The position numbers and the translations under genes were made by a program. 64,000 nt of DNA from Gammaproteobacteria bacterium (lineage in GTDB: Bacteria; Pseudomonadota; Gammaproteobacteria; JASBUN01), in NCBI GenBank assembly GCA_030147845.1, contig JASBUN010000028.1, forward strand, positions 58,416 through 122,415. The letters are read 5' to 3'. Each line of letters starts with the position of its first letter. Within the stretch, counting starts at the first letter, position 1. Under the pieces are notes generated by a model, which saw only the letters and a program-made list of their open reading frames with translations, had not been told where the DNA came from and searched no databases. Of the stretch, positions 55,905 to 63,595 are shown in pieces.

Positions 55905-56576
55905 TTAGGCGCTATTCGGTAATACATCGGCAAACACAAAGCCATCGCGATGGACAATCTCCCCCAACTTTATTCCAATTGGGATTTGAAACATTGGGCC
56001 TTCGAACGCAAAGCTATGAAACTCACCATTTTCTCCACAGGGATCGACGTCTACCGGAAGATCGTTCAAAAAAGATCCGTTGTATTCTCTGCCGGCAAAG
56101 TCCCTTGTGAGCCGTTTCGGATCAACACAAGTAATCAGCGCCTTTAATCCACTGCTCACCATTTTTTTGGATAATTCTTTTGTTGGCATCCCCCAAATCG
56201 GAAATATAGGCGTTATTCCTGTCCCTTTCAGGCGATCTTCTCTATACCGCCGCACGTCTTCGAGGAATAAATCACCAAAGGCAAAGTATTCGACATTTTC
56301 CGTTTTAGCGTCGCTAACAAATGAGCTCATGACATCGTCATACTCACGATTGCTGCAAGGATTGGGAATCTCGATGATGTGTAGCGGCAGTCCGGCACTT
56401 TTTGCCTGTTGTTGAAGAAGCTCGATTCTTACCGCGTGCATGGCTACACGATTGAACTCTTTATTAACCGTGCAGAATAAACCAACGACCTCAACATTCG
56501 GCGTCTGTTGCAGTACGTGAAGCGCCCAAGCACTGTCTTTACCAGTACTCCAGGAAAGCAGCGTCTTTCTTTTCAT
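55905..56576 (-). CDS. Dph6-like/adenine nucleotide alpha hydrolase family ATPase
   Basis: The 223-residue protein has the PP-loop SWSTGKDSA (residues 8-16). The conserved ligase-family tail follows, DPCGENGEFHSF with FEGPMF, as in diphthine-ammonia ligase-like proteins. Bacteria make no diphthamide, so the true role differs; small-molecule amidation is possible. The stop sits in a GTTAGGC that resembles half of an integron attC site, and the gene is more AT-rich than its neighbours. A cassette-type origin is possible. Confidence 0.85.
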   Translation of the reverse strand: MKRKTLLSWSTGKDSAWALHVLQQTPNVEVVGLFCTVNKEFNRVAMHAVRIELLQQQAKSAGLPLHIIEIPNPCSNREYDDVMSSFVSDAKTENVEYFAFGDLFLEDVRRYREDRLKGTGITPIFPIWGMPTKELSKKMVSSGLKALITCVDPKRLTRDFAGREYNGSFLNDLPVDVDPCGENGEFHSFAFEGPMFQIPIGIKLGEIVHRDGFVFADVLPNSA

Positions 56577-57005
56577 CTATGATCTTTCGTGTCTATTTTA
56601 CGGCGAGTTGCCCTGTCCGCCGCGCTTAACAAAAAGCAGGGTCAAGTCTAGCAACCATGCCTCCCTGGTAACAGATCGCCTACGATGGGTCCCCTCACGA
56701 GGTGGTGGTGATCATCCGTCGGACAAATTTGTTGACTCGTTCGTCTGCTGGTTTCTCGACCGGTTCACGTGCAAGCTGAGCCGGCAGCCGCGTGGTAGCA
56801 ATCTTAGGGATAGGCCATATGCGCGAAGCCGGTCATTCGTTGCTTGCTTCAGCGCGGAATCAGGGGCGGGGCACGCCATCCTTGGCGGCCTTCCCCGCCT
56901 AATAGAACGCCGGGCCATTCCCGGTTAAGTTCTAATTTCGGCGTACTGAGGAAAAATACGTCGTTCTCCGTTGAATGATTTTACTCTTGTCCGTTTGAGC
57001 GAACT
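56577..57005. other. Intergenic region with hairpin and attC-like half sites
   Basis: No intact gene is supported. GCTTAAC at 56624-56630 could be an attC half site. A perfect CCGGG/CCCGG hairpin at 56910-56924 is extended by GAAC/GTTC (56905-56932). The arrangement suggests cassette debris, but no full attC could be defined. Confidence 0.4.
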
Positions 57006-57392
57006 TCACTTCATTCCAAGCATGACCTCGATACGACTTCCAGCCAACGGATCGATCGTTCTGCTGATCCGGTTCACCTCCGATAGTACGCGTTGACGCG
57101 CGGCCGCCATCGCCGGACCGCGCTTTTTCCCGATGGCCGCATTCTCGGCCGGATCGAGCTTATTCAGACCCTTCATTTTTTCCATATCAGCTCGAAGCTT
57201 CTTGCCAACGGATCGCAACTTCGGTTCGGCCCGTTTGAGCTGATCGGCGGTGGAAACAGCGGCCAGCACTTGCGCCAGCTCATTAAAGTCGTCCGTTACC
57301 GCCTTTACCAAGCCCTCCGCGCTGGACCCGCACCCGCTAAGAAGAGCTACGCACCACCACAGCCACGACCCAACGATCATCGAACGCGACAT
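57006..57392 (-). CDS. Hypothetical lipoprotein
   Basis: The 128-residue protein has a lipobox (ALLSGCGSS, lipid-modified Cys21) and a helical mature part (DFNELAQVLAAVSTADQLKRAEPKLRSVGK). No family is recognised. GAGGGG precedes the ATG. The start lies 25 bases after an attC-like site, which is the position expected for a gene in an integron cassette. Confidence 0.7.
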   Translation of the reverse strand: MSRSMIVGSWLWWCVALLSGCGSSAEGLVKAVTDDFNELAQVLAAVSTADQLKRAEPKLRSVGKKLRADMEKMKGLNKLDPAENAAIGKKRGPAMAAARQRVLSEVNRISRTIDPLAGSRIEVMLGMK

Positions 57393-57880
57393 ACTTATAC
57401 CCCTCGTGTTAAGAACGTCTAACGCTTGGGCTTAGGGCCGATGCCCCGGCAGACCCTTTGTTAGGACATTGATCGATTCAATTGTGTAATGCCATTGCGC
57501 GTACTTAAACAACGTTTCGGAATCGACTTTCGGTTCTTATAATAAACACCCGACACCGATGCGGAACTTCCGCCACGATGTCCAGGGTGTTGCGAGGCTA
57601 TCTTGCGCCAAACGTATGTTCTACTCAAGCGACATCATCGGCCAACGCTCGGTCCGGCGTTAGTTGAAAGGTTCGACGATCAAATATCGGCCACAGGCGA
57701 AATTTGGCGCCATCCGCGGCGTTAGCTGACGTCTATGCCGAGCTGTCTAACCCCGTTCAACGATGAGCGCATTCATGGTCTGCGCCCGAAAGGAACTCAC
57801 TACCGAACATGGCTGCCCCTGTGCACACGCGCGGCTCGGCGGCCGTGGCCGCATCGCGGCCAGTGCGCACATGCACTCAC
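57393..57880. other. Intergenic region with one attC-like site, otherwise empty
   Basis: Apart from the attC-like site at 57417-57467, I see no coding sequence. Several short CGTTAG and CTAAC sequences at 57659-57752 may be decayed recombination sites. No integrase gene is present. Confidence 0.4.
57417..57467 (-). repeat. Integron attC-like recombination site
   Basis: On the minus strand the 51-base site opens with TCCTAAC (R''-like) and closes with CCAAGCGTTAGAC (L'/R'-like, with R' GTTAGAC). Between them an imperfect hairpin carries GCCG and CGGC. The end CAAGCGTTAGAC is typical of known attC sites. It is close to the lower size limit for attC (about 57 bases). No integrase is present, so it would be an orphan cassette site. 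Confidence 0.4.
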
Positions 57881-58033
57881 TTAACGCCGGAGACGCTTCT
57901 CCAGTCGTCTCAACCGACGATGGTTGGATAAAGACAAGCCGAGCAGTGTGGCAATGACCGCCATCGGCACGAGCGGCATGATAGGAAACATCGGCATCTT
58001 GCGCATGGTTTCCAAACGTCGCTTTAGTTTCAT
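57881..58033 (-). CDS. Small membrane protein, HIT gene partner
   Basis: This 50-residue gene starts MKLKRRLETMRKMPMFPIMP. It has one hydrophobic helix (MPLVPMAVIATLLGLSLS, about residues 19-36) and a basic C-terminus (NHRRLRRLEKRLRR). GGAGAA precedes the ATG. It follows the HIT gene by 24 bases on the same strand, so the two likely form an operon. No family is recognised. It would be missed by usual size cutoffs. Confidence 0.65.
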   Translation of the reverse strand: MKLKRRLETMRKMPMFPIMPLVPMAVIATLLGLSLSNHRRLRRLEKRLRR

Positions 58034-58057
58034 TTTGTGGATTCTCCTACGACTCGT

Positions 58058-58396
58058 TCACAGTCCCGGCAGGGTCGGCCCACCGAGTAAATGAATATGC
58101 AAATGGAACACCTCTTGTCCAGCGCCCACTCCGGTGTTGATCACAGTTCGAAAGCCGTCGTCCAAACTGTGCTTTCGCGCCAAACGCGGAAGCATCCGCA
58201 TGCTATGCGCAATCAAGTCATCGTCGGCGGGCGTCAGCGTATCGAGATTGTCGATATGACGTTTAGGAACCAACAGCAAATGCACTTCCGCCTTAGGCGA
58301 GCGGTCATGAAAAGCCAATACGTGTTGGTCCTCATATACGCGATCGGCCGCGATCTCGCCGGCGACGATCTGGCAGAAAACACAATCCGATTTCAT
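58058..58396 (-). CDS. HIT family protein (histidine triad nucleotide-binding)
   Basis: The 112-residue protein has the histidine triad HLHIHLLGG near its C-terminus and the N-terminal CVFCQIVAGEIAADRVYED. HINT-type proteins hydrolyse nucleoside phosphoramidates or AMP-lysine. GGGAGG precedes the ATG at 58396. A 50-residue membrane protein gene follows at 24 bases. Confidence 0.92.
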   Translation of the reverse strand: MKSDCVFCQIVAGEIAADRVYEDQHVLAFHDRSPKAEVHLLLVPKRHIDNLDTLTPADDDLIAHSMRMLPRLARKHSLDDGFRTVINTGVGAGQEVFHLHIHLLGGPTLPGL

Positions 58397-58668
58397 TTGA
58401 CCTCCCGGTAACATTTCTGGATAGCCCAGGCCCACCTGTACCATCGCGCGCTGGCGACATGGCCATGGCCCGCTTTGCTACCGAGCCGATCGCACCGGTA
58501 TGTTTGCCGCCCTCATGCATTCACACAGTCGGTGCCGTCCGAAATCGACGTTACTTCGATCGGTGTCACATAGATCGGCGTTCTACGGGCTCAACGCAAC
58601 AACAAGCGGTGCGATTTTCTGCGGCCGCCTCAGGTTGCGCCTCATCGCCTTGCATCGCGCGTGCCGGC

Positions 58669-59814
58669 TCACGCGGCGGGCTTGAATACTACTTTAGTCC
58701 AACCCTCGTCACGCCGATCAAAATGCTGGTAGGCATCGGCGGCCTCATCGAGCGAGATCTCGTGAGAAATAATACGCGAAGGTTGCGCCTTGCCCGCATG
58801 GATCAGTGCGGCCAAACGCCGGTTGTACATCTTGACGTTACATTGTCCGCTACCCATCTTTTGCCCACGGGTAAAGAATGTGCCGAGATCGAAGGCGATA
58901 TGACCCGACTTGGCGAGCTTATCCTCGGCGCCGGGATCCTTTGGTACAAACACGCCGACGACGCCGATCCCGCCTGTGAACTTCACCGATTTGACCAGGT
59001 CGTTCATGGTCTTGTTGGGCACTTCCTCGCGTTTAAGACCGCACGCCTGATAACCGACGCACTCGCAGCCACGGTCGGCGCCTTCCCCAGCGGTCAGCTC
59101 CATCACCTGCTCGACCGGATCGTGCGTACGAAAATTGATCGGCACCGCGCCGTACGCCTCGGCAAGCTTGAGCCGATCCTCATGCTCATCCACCACCATG
59201 ACCTGCGCAGCGCCTTGAATCACCGCCGAGTGCACCGCGAGCAAACCAACCGGGCCGGCGCCGTAAATCACGATCGTCTCACCTGGCTGCAAACCCGACA
59301 GACGAGTAGCGTGCCAACCGGTAGGGAAAATATCGGACAGCATGACATAATCATTCGCTTTTTCTTCGCCATCGGGCGGCAACCGCAAACAATTGAAATC
59401 GCCGAAAGGCACGCGCAGCAATTCCGCTTGACCGCCCCAGTATGATCCCATGTTGGCATATCCGTAGGCTGCTCCGCGCATTGCCGGGTCCGGATTATTA
59501 GCCTTGCAGAAGGCCGTTAATCCTCGCTCGCAGTTTTCGCAGAAGCCACAGCCGATATTGAATGGCAGGCACACCTGATCGCCCACTTTTATCCGCATGA
59601 CGGCGTCACCGACTTCTACCACTTCACCCTGATTTTCGTGACCGAGTATGCGGCCCGGTTCGAACCCGGCGCGACCCTCGTAGAGGTGAAGATCGGAACC
59701 GCAAATATTGGTGGTCGTAATCCTAACCAACACATCGGTGGGCTTTTCAATGCGCGGATCATCCACAGTATCCGTCGCGACCTCTCTTTCACCTTTGTAT
59801 ATCACCGCTTTCAT
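58669..59814 (-). CDS. Zinc-dependent alcohol dehydrogenase, glutathione-independent formaldehyde dehydrogenase type
   Basis: The 381-residue enzyme has an N-terminal GroES-like domain with catalytic zinc candidates in NICGSD and GHENQGEVVEVGD. The structural zinc loop is CGFCENCERGLTAFC. The NAD-binding domain follows (IVIYGAGPVGLLAVHSAVIQGA with VVDEHEDRLKLAEAYGA). A long insertion (KREEVPNKTMNDLVK...) and the segment FFTRGQKMGSGQCNVKMYNRRL fit the formaldehyde dehydrogenase/FdhA-like subgroup. It may oxidise formaldehyde or another aldehyde. GGAGGGA precedes the start. A GFA/HxlR pair near 62.5-63.4 kb supports a formaldehyde theme. Confidence 0.92.
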   Translation of the reverse strand: MKAVIYKGEREVATDTVDDPRIEKPTDVLVRITTTNICGSDLHLYEGRAGFEPGRILGHENQGEVVEVGDAVMRIKVGDQVCLPFNIGCGFCENCERGLTAFCKANNPDPAMRGAAYGYANMGSYWGGQAELLRVPFGDFNCLRLPPDGEEKANDYVMLSDIFPTGWHATRLSGLQPGETIVIYGAGPVGLLAVHSAVIQGAAQVMVVDEHEDRLKLAEAYGAVPINFRTHDPVEQVMELTAGEGADRGCECVGYQACGLKREEVPNKTMNDLVKSVKFTGGIGVVGVFVPKDPGAEDKLAKSGHIAFDLGTFFTRGQKMGSGQCNVKMYNRRLAALIHAGKAQPSRIISHEISLDEAADAYQHFDRRDEGWTKVVFKPAA

Positions 59815-60180
59815 GAGTAGTTCCCTCCGTGTCGAAAGCACAGTAGTAAGAAAGTCTAGCCATGAAAGTTTCTTTATCCACCAAACTCCGACTGCGGCTT
59901 ATTCTCAATAGGCGCACAACGAAAGCGCCTTTGCGCTAACGAACCCCATTGATAAGTCTCCAGCACGTGACGAACTGCCGGCGACATTTTCATGTCCCGG
60001 AACGGATCGCTACGGCGAGTGGAGCCGATACCCTTGAAGGCAACCGCAGAATCGAGCAGTGCCACTCCGTAATATCTCTGATTGCGAGGTCGCCTCCGCA
60101 GATATTGAATGGATCATCGTTTTGTATGCGGAATAGGTTGCTGTTCCGATACTCCAACCAACCAGCGAAGGAAAATACCC
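59815..60180. other. Intergenic region, no gene seen
   Basis: Short frames are present but no protein-like pattern is found. It must hold promoters for the divergent dehydrogenase gene and the Rho-N protein gene. Confidence 0.35.
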
Positions 60181-60441
60181 ATGGTTCCCGGACATAATCA
60201 CGGATCACAAATCAAAGACGACGAACAATACGAAGCGCTGCGACGTAAAGGCCTCAGCAAAGAAAAGGCGGCGCGAATCGCCAACTCCGATCGTTCCAGT
60301 TCCGGTCGCAAAGGCGGTCATGCGCAACCTTATGAAGACTGGAGTAAGCAGGAACTGTATCAGCAGGCTCGCAAGGTCGGCATCAACAATCGTTCCAAAA
60401 TGACCAAGCGCGAGTTAATCAACGCATTGCGAAATCATTGA
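60181..60441 (+). CDS. Small Rho termination factor N-terminal domain-like protein
   Basis: The 86-residue basic protein has the sequence EALRRKGLSKEKAARIANS and a SAP/Rho-N-like end (WSKQELYQQARKVGINNRSKMTKRELINALRN, residues 55-86). Such domains bind nucleic acid. The family is common in proteobacteria and often annotated as Rho N-terminal. AAGGAAAAT precedes the ATG. Function is not known. Confidence 0.82.
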   Translation: MVPGHNHGSQIKDDEQYEALRRKGLSKEKAARIANSDRSSSGRKGGHAQPYEDWSKQELYQQARKVGINNRSKMTKRELINALRNH

Positions 60442-60686
60442 TGGGCGCAAGATTGCGACCCTTGCGACAGATTTCCTTCGATGCTTTCCACCAAGACGTG
60501 GTAGTGATTATCCAGTAAACAATAGGCGTCGCAACGCCAACTGTAGCGCTTGAAAACCGGACTGAAGAGCACCGGCCACTGAGTTCGAGCGCCGCGATCT
60601 ACATCAATATCCGCTCGGCGGTATCCGCCAGTGGCGTGTGACAAGGCCCTGCGCCTCATGTCAACCTCGGTGGCCTGCTCGCGCAT
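60435..60686 (-). pseudogene. REP-associated tyrosine transposase (RAYT) remnant
   Basis: The peptide KRYSWRCDAYCLLDNHYHVLVE followed by GNLSQG matches the central part of RAYT/IS200-like Y1 transposases, with the HUH-type HYHVL motif. The N-terminal part (HATGGYRRADIDVDRGARTQW) is decayed and the catalytic Tyr region is missing. It is a broken gene that overlaps the end of the Rho-N gene and the beginning of a small frame at 60661. Confidence 0.65.
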
Positions 60687-60852
60687 AAACAGCCCTTATC
60701 AATGCTTGATTGCAGGACGTGAGACCATCGTCGCTTTGGATTAGATGATTCGGTCTCGCTGATTTCATTCCGGCAAACGGACCGTGAAAGGCTACTAGAT
60801 CCGCTGATTCGGCATACAGTTCAGTCGCAACGATGACACGTGCGGCCCGCAT
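60661..60852 (-). CDS. Possible small cassette ORF, 63 residues
   Basis: The frame begins MRAARVIVATELYAESADLV seven bases after the R' box of an attC-like site, as is typical for integron cassette genes. No family is recognised and the end overlaps a transposase remnant. It may be real or chance. Confidence 0.3.
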   Translation of the reverse strand: MRAARVIVATELYAESADLVAFHGPFAGMKSARPNHLIQSDDGLTSCNQALIRAVYARAGHRG

Positions 60853-60858
60853 TTGGTT

Positions 60859-60904
60859 GTCTAACGGCTGAATTCCGCCGGCCGGCAGCAATGCACTGTT
60901 AGAC
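60859..60904 (-). repeat. Integron attC-like recombination site
   Basis: On the minus strand GTCTAAC (R'') at 60898-60904 and GTTAGAC (R') at 60859-60865 are perfect consensus boxes and exact reverse complements. An imperfect GC-rich hairpin (GCCGGCCGGC) lies between them. The R'' box lies one base past the stop codon of the gene at 60906, as in gene cassettes. At 46 bases it is shorter than most known attC sites. Confidence 0.42.
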
Positions 60905-60905
60905 T

Positions 60906-61256
60906 TCACTGCACAACCGCCCATATTGCGCAACCAAGCGCAACAACTGCGATAGTCGTTGAAATATACAAAAGAGCCACTAATTTCTCGGTTCGATGCT
61001 TGAATTGTGACGCCGAGCTTTCAAGCCCACGGATCATTTCTTCGAGGTTATGGGCAAGCGCCTTAATTGACTCGCTATTCTTGACGGCCGCAGATTGCAG
61101 CTCTTTGATTTGTGTTTGAACAACGGAATCGACCTCCGACGGAACTGCCAACGCCGACTTGTTGTTATCAGAGCGAGATGTGAACGCCGGAATGGCGACG
61201 CTCGCGATATCTCGGATGTAAGGAAATGATGCCTTTAACACCGAAACCCATGACAT
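60906..61256 (-). CDS. Hypothetical protein with coiled coil and C-terminal membrane helix
   Basis: The 116-residue protein has a helical central part (SEVDSVVQTQIKELQSAAVK NSESIKALAHNLEEMI) likely to form a coiled coil. One C-terminal hydrophobic helix follows (LVALLYISTTIAVVALGCAIW). AGAGGTAATCG precedes the ATG. Its stop abuts an attC-like site, so it may be a cassette gene. No family is recognised. Confidence 0.68.
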   Translation of the reverse strand: MSWVSVLKASFPYIRDIASVAIPAFTSRSDNNKSALAVPSEVDSVVQTQIKELQSAAVKNSESIKALAHNLEEMIRGLESSASQFKHRTEKLVALLYISTTIAVVALGCAIWAVVQ

Positions 61257-61852
61257 TATACGATTACCTCTGTTGTGAACTCTGACGACCAAGTTCATTT
61301 GCGCGGATGGAGCGCAGGGGCGCAAGCGGCTCGCCACTCCTGCTCATCCAGGCAAATATAGGACTCCGACAAAATTTAACGCTACCCACGTCTTTAGCCA
61401 ATGTCCATGCTGATTCGTCTCATCCCCGTTCAAGGAGGAACGTATTCATGAGCCGCTCCCGAAACAAACTCGTCGCGCTCGTTGATCGCGATAACCCGTG
61501 GGCGCAAGTGTTCGTCATTCCAATTCATCCACCACAACGCCGGCCATATACTCACGGGGGAACACTTTATCGTACTCGTCGCCCCCGACTACCCTCCCGA
61601 GATGATACCGAACGATCCCGGCCGCCGTTTACTGGCCGCGAACTAGCGATGTCCTTGTTCATTTTTTATTCGTTACTTGCCCATAGTTCGTCGTTCGCCC
61701 CTAAAGACACTGGAGGGATTGGCCTTGTGGCGAGGCGTGAATCTGGCTTCTCATTTTCTCTACTCCATTAACTACAGATTGTGTACTAGACATATACCGG
61801 CTCTTTCCTCACGATGAGATACGAAACAATAAACACTGTAAGTGAGGGGCAT
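61257..61852. other. 596-base stretch with a decayed coding sequence
   Basis: A frame starting MSRSRNKLVALVDRDNPWAQ at 61448 is followed, in the next frame, by GEHFIVLVAPDYPPEMIPND. This suggests a gene broken by frameshift. The second part is similar to a sequence near 62351-62465. No intact gene or domain is recognised. Confidence 0.45.
61572..61693 (+). repeat. Diverged duplicate, copy 1, encoding a broken peptide
   Basis: About 80% of bases match copy 2 (62351-62465) over the first 50 bases, and similarity continues to about 120 bases with small gaps. In one frame it reads IVLVAPDYPPEMIPNDPG; copy 2 reads TVLVASNYPLDMMPRDHG. The two copies flank the hemoglobin gene. Confidence 0.55.
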
Positions 61853-62224
61853 ATGAGCACATTATATGAACGTTTAGGAGGCGCGAACGGAATTACCAAA
61901 ATGGTGGACGACATCGTAGCCGCGCATCTTATCAATCCTGTCATCAAATCCCGATTTCTGCCCTATCTGGAAAAACCGGAAAAGGTAGCGGAGGTAAAGA
62001 AACACACCTGTGATTTTTTCGGTGCAGGAAGCGGGGGTCCCGAAAGCTATACGGGCCGCAGCATGCTGGAAACTCATCGTGGCCTGAACATCAACGAAGC
62101 GGAATATATGGCAGTCGTAGACGACATCATGAACGTGCTGCAGAAGCACGGCGTAGACGAACCCGCGCGCAAAGATGTTTTAGCCATCACATACGCCTTA
62201 AAGGACGAGATTCTTCATCAATGA
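61853..62224 (+). CDS. Group I truncated hemoglobin
   Basis: The 123-residue globin matches group I truncated hemoglobins: LYERLGGANGITKMVDD, HLINPVIKSRFLPYL, KKHTCDFFGAGSGGPESYTG, and MLETHRGLNI with proximal His75. Such proteins bind oxygen or nitric oxide and often detoxify NO. GAGGGG precedes the ATG. It is a single gene between two diverged repeats. With nirK nearby, NO handling is a reasonable guess. Confidence 0.93.
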   Translation: MSTLYERLGGANGITKMVDDIVAAHLINPVIKSRFLPYLEKPEKVAEVKKHTCDFFGAGSGGPESYTGRSMLETHRGLNINEAEYMAVVDDIMNVLQKHGVDEPARKDVLAITYALKDEILHQ

Positions 62225-62350
62225 CTTGGTAATTAGGTAAGGTGTCCCGGCAGGAGATCAGGCTCAGGTCTCGCAATCAAACATCAGATAAAATATCGGG
62301 CATCCACGAAATTTGACGTTGGCCCATGGAAGGGCTGGTGCTGGTTCACT

Positions 62351-62465
62351 GTACTCGTCGCCTCCAACTACCCTCTCGACATGATGCCGAGGGATCATGG
62401 CCGCGTTGCCCTGCGCGACAAATTACGGATTTTCTTATTCGTTGCTTACTCGGTATTCGGTGGTC
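62351..62465 (+). repeat. Diverged duplicate, copy 2, encoding a broken peptide
   Basis: This sequence pairs with copy 1 at 61572-61693. In its best frame it reads TVLVASNYPLDMMPRDHGRV and continues without a clear start codon. It is probably a decayed gene fragment. Confidence 0.55.
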
Positions 62466-62488
62466 GCTGGTATGGGGGTTGCCATGCT

Positions 62489-62932
62489 TTAACGTTCGCT
62501 TGGCATAGGAGGCATTTCGGGAAAAGCAGGCAATGTTGGATCGAGGTGATCCCAGTTCAGCAGACGCTTCGTATACACCGCCATTTGCGGCGAAACCGCG
62601 CTCGGATCATCGAGGCTAGCCGCGCGTACAGTCACCATGCCCGGCATTCCTGAGCTCTTTCCAAACAAGGGGCTTCCGCAGGTCGGGCAGAAGCTGGTTG
62701 TCACAGTGTTTCCGCTGTCGGCCTTCCAGTCGAATCCACGGCTGTCACCTGTAATCTTTAGCGTATCTTCTGGAACCATTGCATGAAACGCATGCCCGGA
62801 ACCGCTGAGTTTGCGGCAACTCTCGCAATAACAGAAACCAGCCATTGCAGGCGTAGCCATCAATTCGTATCGCACAGCACCACACAGACAACCGCCTTTT
62901 AAAACGGGTGAAGCTTTCGTTGAGTTACTCAT
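62489..62932 (-). CDS. GFA family (glutathione-dependent formaldehyde-activating-like) zinc protein
   Basis: The 147-residue protein has the cysteine pattern of GFA enzymes: GGCLCGAVRYE, FCYCESCRK and FCPTCGSPLFG. These bind zinc; some members combine glutathione with formaldehyde, though many have unknown substrates. AAGGAG precedes the ATG. It is divergent from an HxlR regulator, with two matching palindromes between them. Confidence 0.9.
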   Translation of the reverse strand: MSNSTKASPVLKGGCLCGAVRYELMATPAMAGFCYCESCRKLSGSGHAFHAMVPEDTLKITGDSRGFDWKADSGNTVTTSFCPTCGSPLFGKSSGMPGMVTVRAASLDDPSAVSPQMAVYTKRLLNWDHLDPTLPAFPEMPPMPSER

Positions 62933-62959
62933 TTTCGTGCTCCTTAGAATGCTGGCACA

Positions 62960-62982
62960 GTAACTTGCAAGTAGCAAGTTAC
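62960..62982. promoter_or_regulatory. Palindrome 1, putative HxlR operator
   Basis: GTAACTTGC-N5-GCAAGTTAC is a perfect 9-5-9 inverted repeat between the divergent GFA and HxlR genes. It shares the core ACTTGC-N5-GCAAGT with palindrome 2, 38 bases away centre to centre. HxlR-type winged-helix regulators bind such repeats. Confidence 0.7.
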
Positions 62983-62995
62983 CTCAATCCTGGCA

Positions 62996-63022
62996 CACTC
63001 ACTTGCGGTTTGCAAGTGAGTG
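62996..63022. promoter_or_regulatory. Palindrome 2, putative HxlR operator
   Basis: CACTCACTTGC-N5-GCAAGTGAGTG is a perfect 11-5-11 inverted repeat just before the HxlR gene. It shares its core with palindrome 1. Its position would let the regulator control itself and the divergent GFA gene. Confidence 0.7.
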
Positions 63023-63046
63023 ACTGATCAGCGTAAAGTACACGAC

Positions 63047-63439
63047 ATGGTGAAGAAAACTGAACACATTACATTCCGCTCTCAATGCCCGCTTGCAGCT
63101 TCACTCGACTTGCTTGGTGACAAATGGAGTTTGGTAATTGTCCGTGACTTGATAGCCGGCAAAAAAAGATACAAGGACTTTCACGGCTCACCTGAGCGCA
63201 TTCCGACGAATGTACTTGCTAGCCGCCTACGCCAACTGGAAGAGCGCGGAATCATCGAAAAGCGTCCTTACCAAGAGAACCCAGTGAGGCATGAATACTT
63301 CCTGACACCTAAAGGAGCGGACCTGCTCCCGGTGCTGCAACAGCTTGCGCTTTGGGGGCACAAGCACATCCCCGGGCGATGGTCACCGCCGACTTGGTTC
63401 TTAAACGCAAAGCCAGGCGATCTACTGCAGGCGAAGTAA
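63047..63439 (+). CDS. HxlR family winged-helix regulator
   Basis: The 130-residue protein has the HxlR/DUF24 domain: CPLAASLDLLGDKWSLVIVRDLIAGKKRYKDFHGSPERIPTNVLASRLRQLEERGIIEKRPYQENPVRHEYFLTPKG. It contains a Cys at its N-terminal end (SQCPLAA), as in regulators that sense aldehydes or quinones. A GTG at 63020 would add nine residues and overlap palindrome 2, so the ATG is chosen. It likely controls the divergent GFA gene. Confidence 0.9.
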   Translation: MVKKTEHITFRSQCPLAASLDLLGDKWSLVIVRDLIAGKKRYKDFHGSPERIPTNVLASRLRQLEERGIIEKRPYQENPVRHEYFLTPKGADLLPVLQQLALWGHKHIPGRWSPPTWFLNAKPGDLLQAK

Positions 63440-63595
63440 TATTAACAGGCGAGCACGTTGCATTTAGTACCCAACGGCCGACATGAGCGATTGGGGCGCC
63501 GGCGCGAAGCGAGCGACCTCGATGCCGTGGGATCGCGGCCGCCCATACGAAAAGTTGCTCGGCCCCTCTCCCTGCTTTCTTCGGCCGAGTCTAAT

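Noticed and set aside
57659..57752. Additional attC sites from CGTTAG and CTAAC pairs
   Set aside because: Orientation and spacing of the boxes do not give a cassette-type site with internal complementarity.
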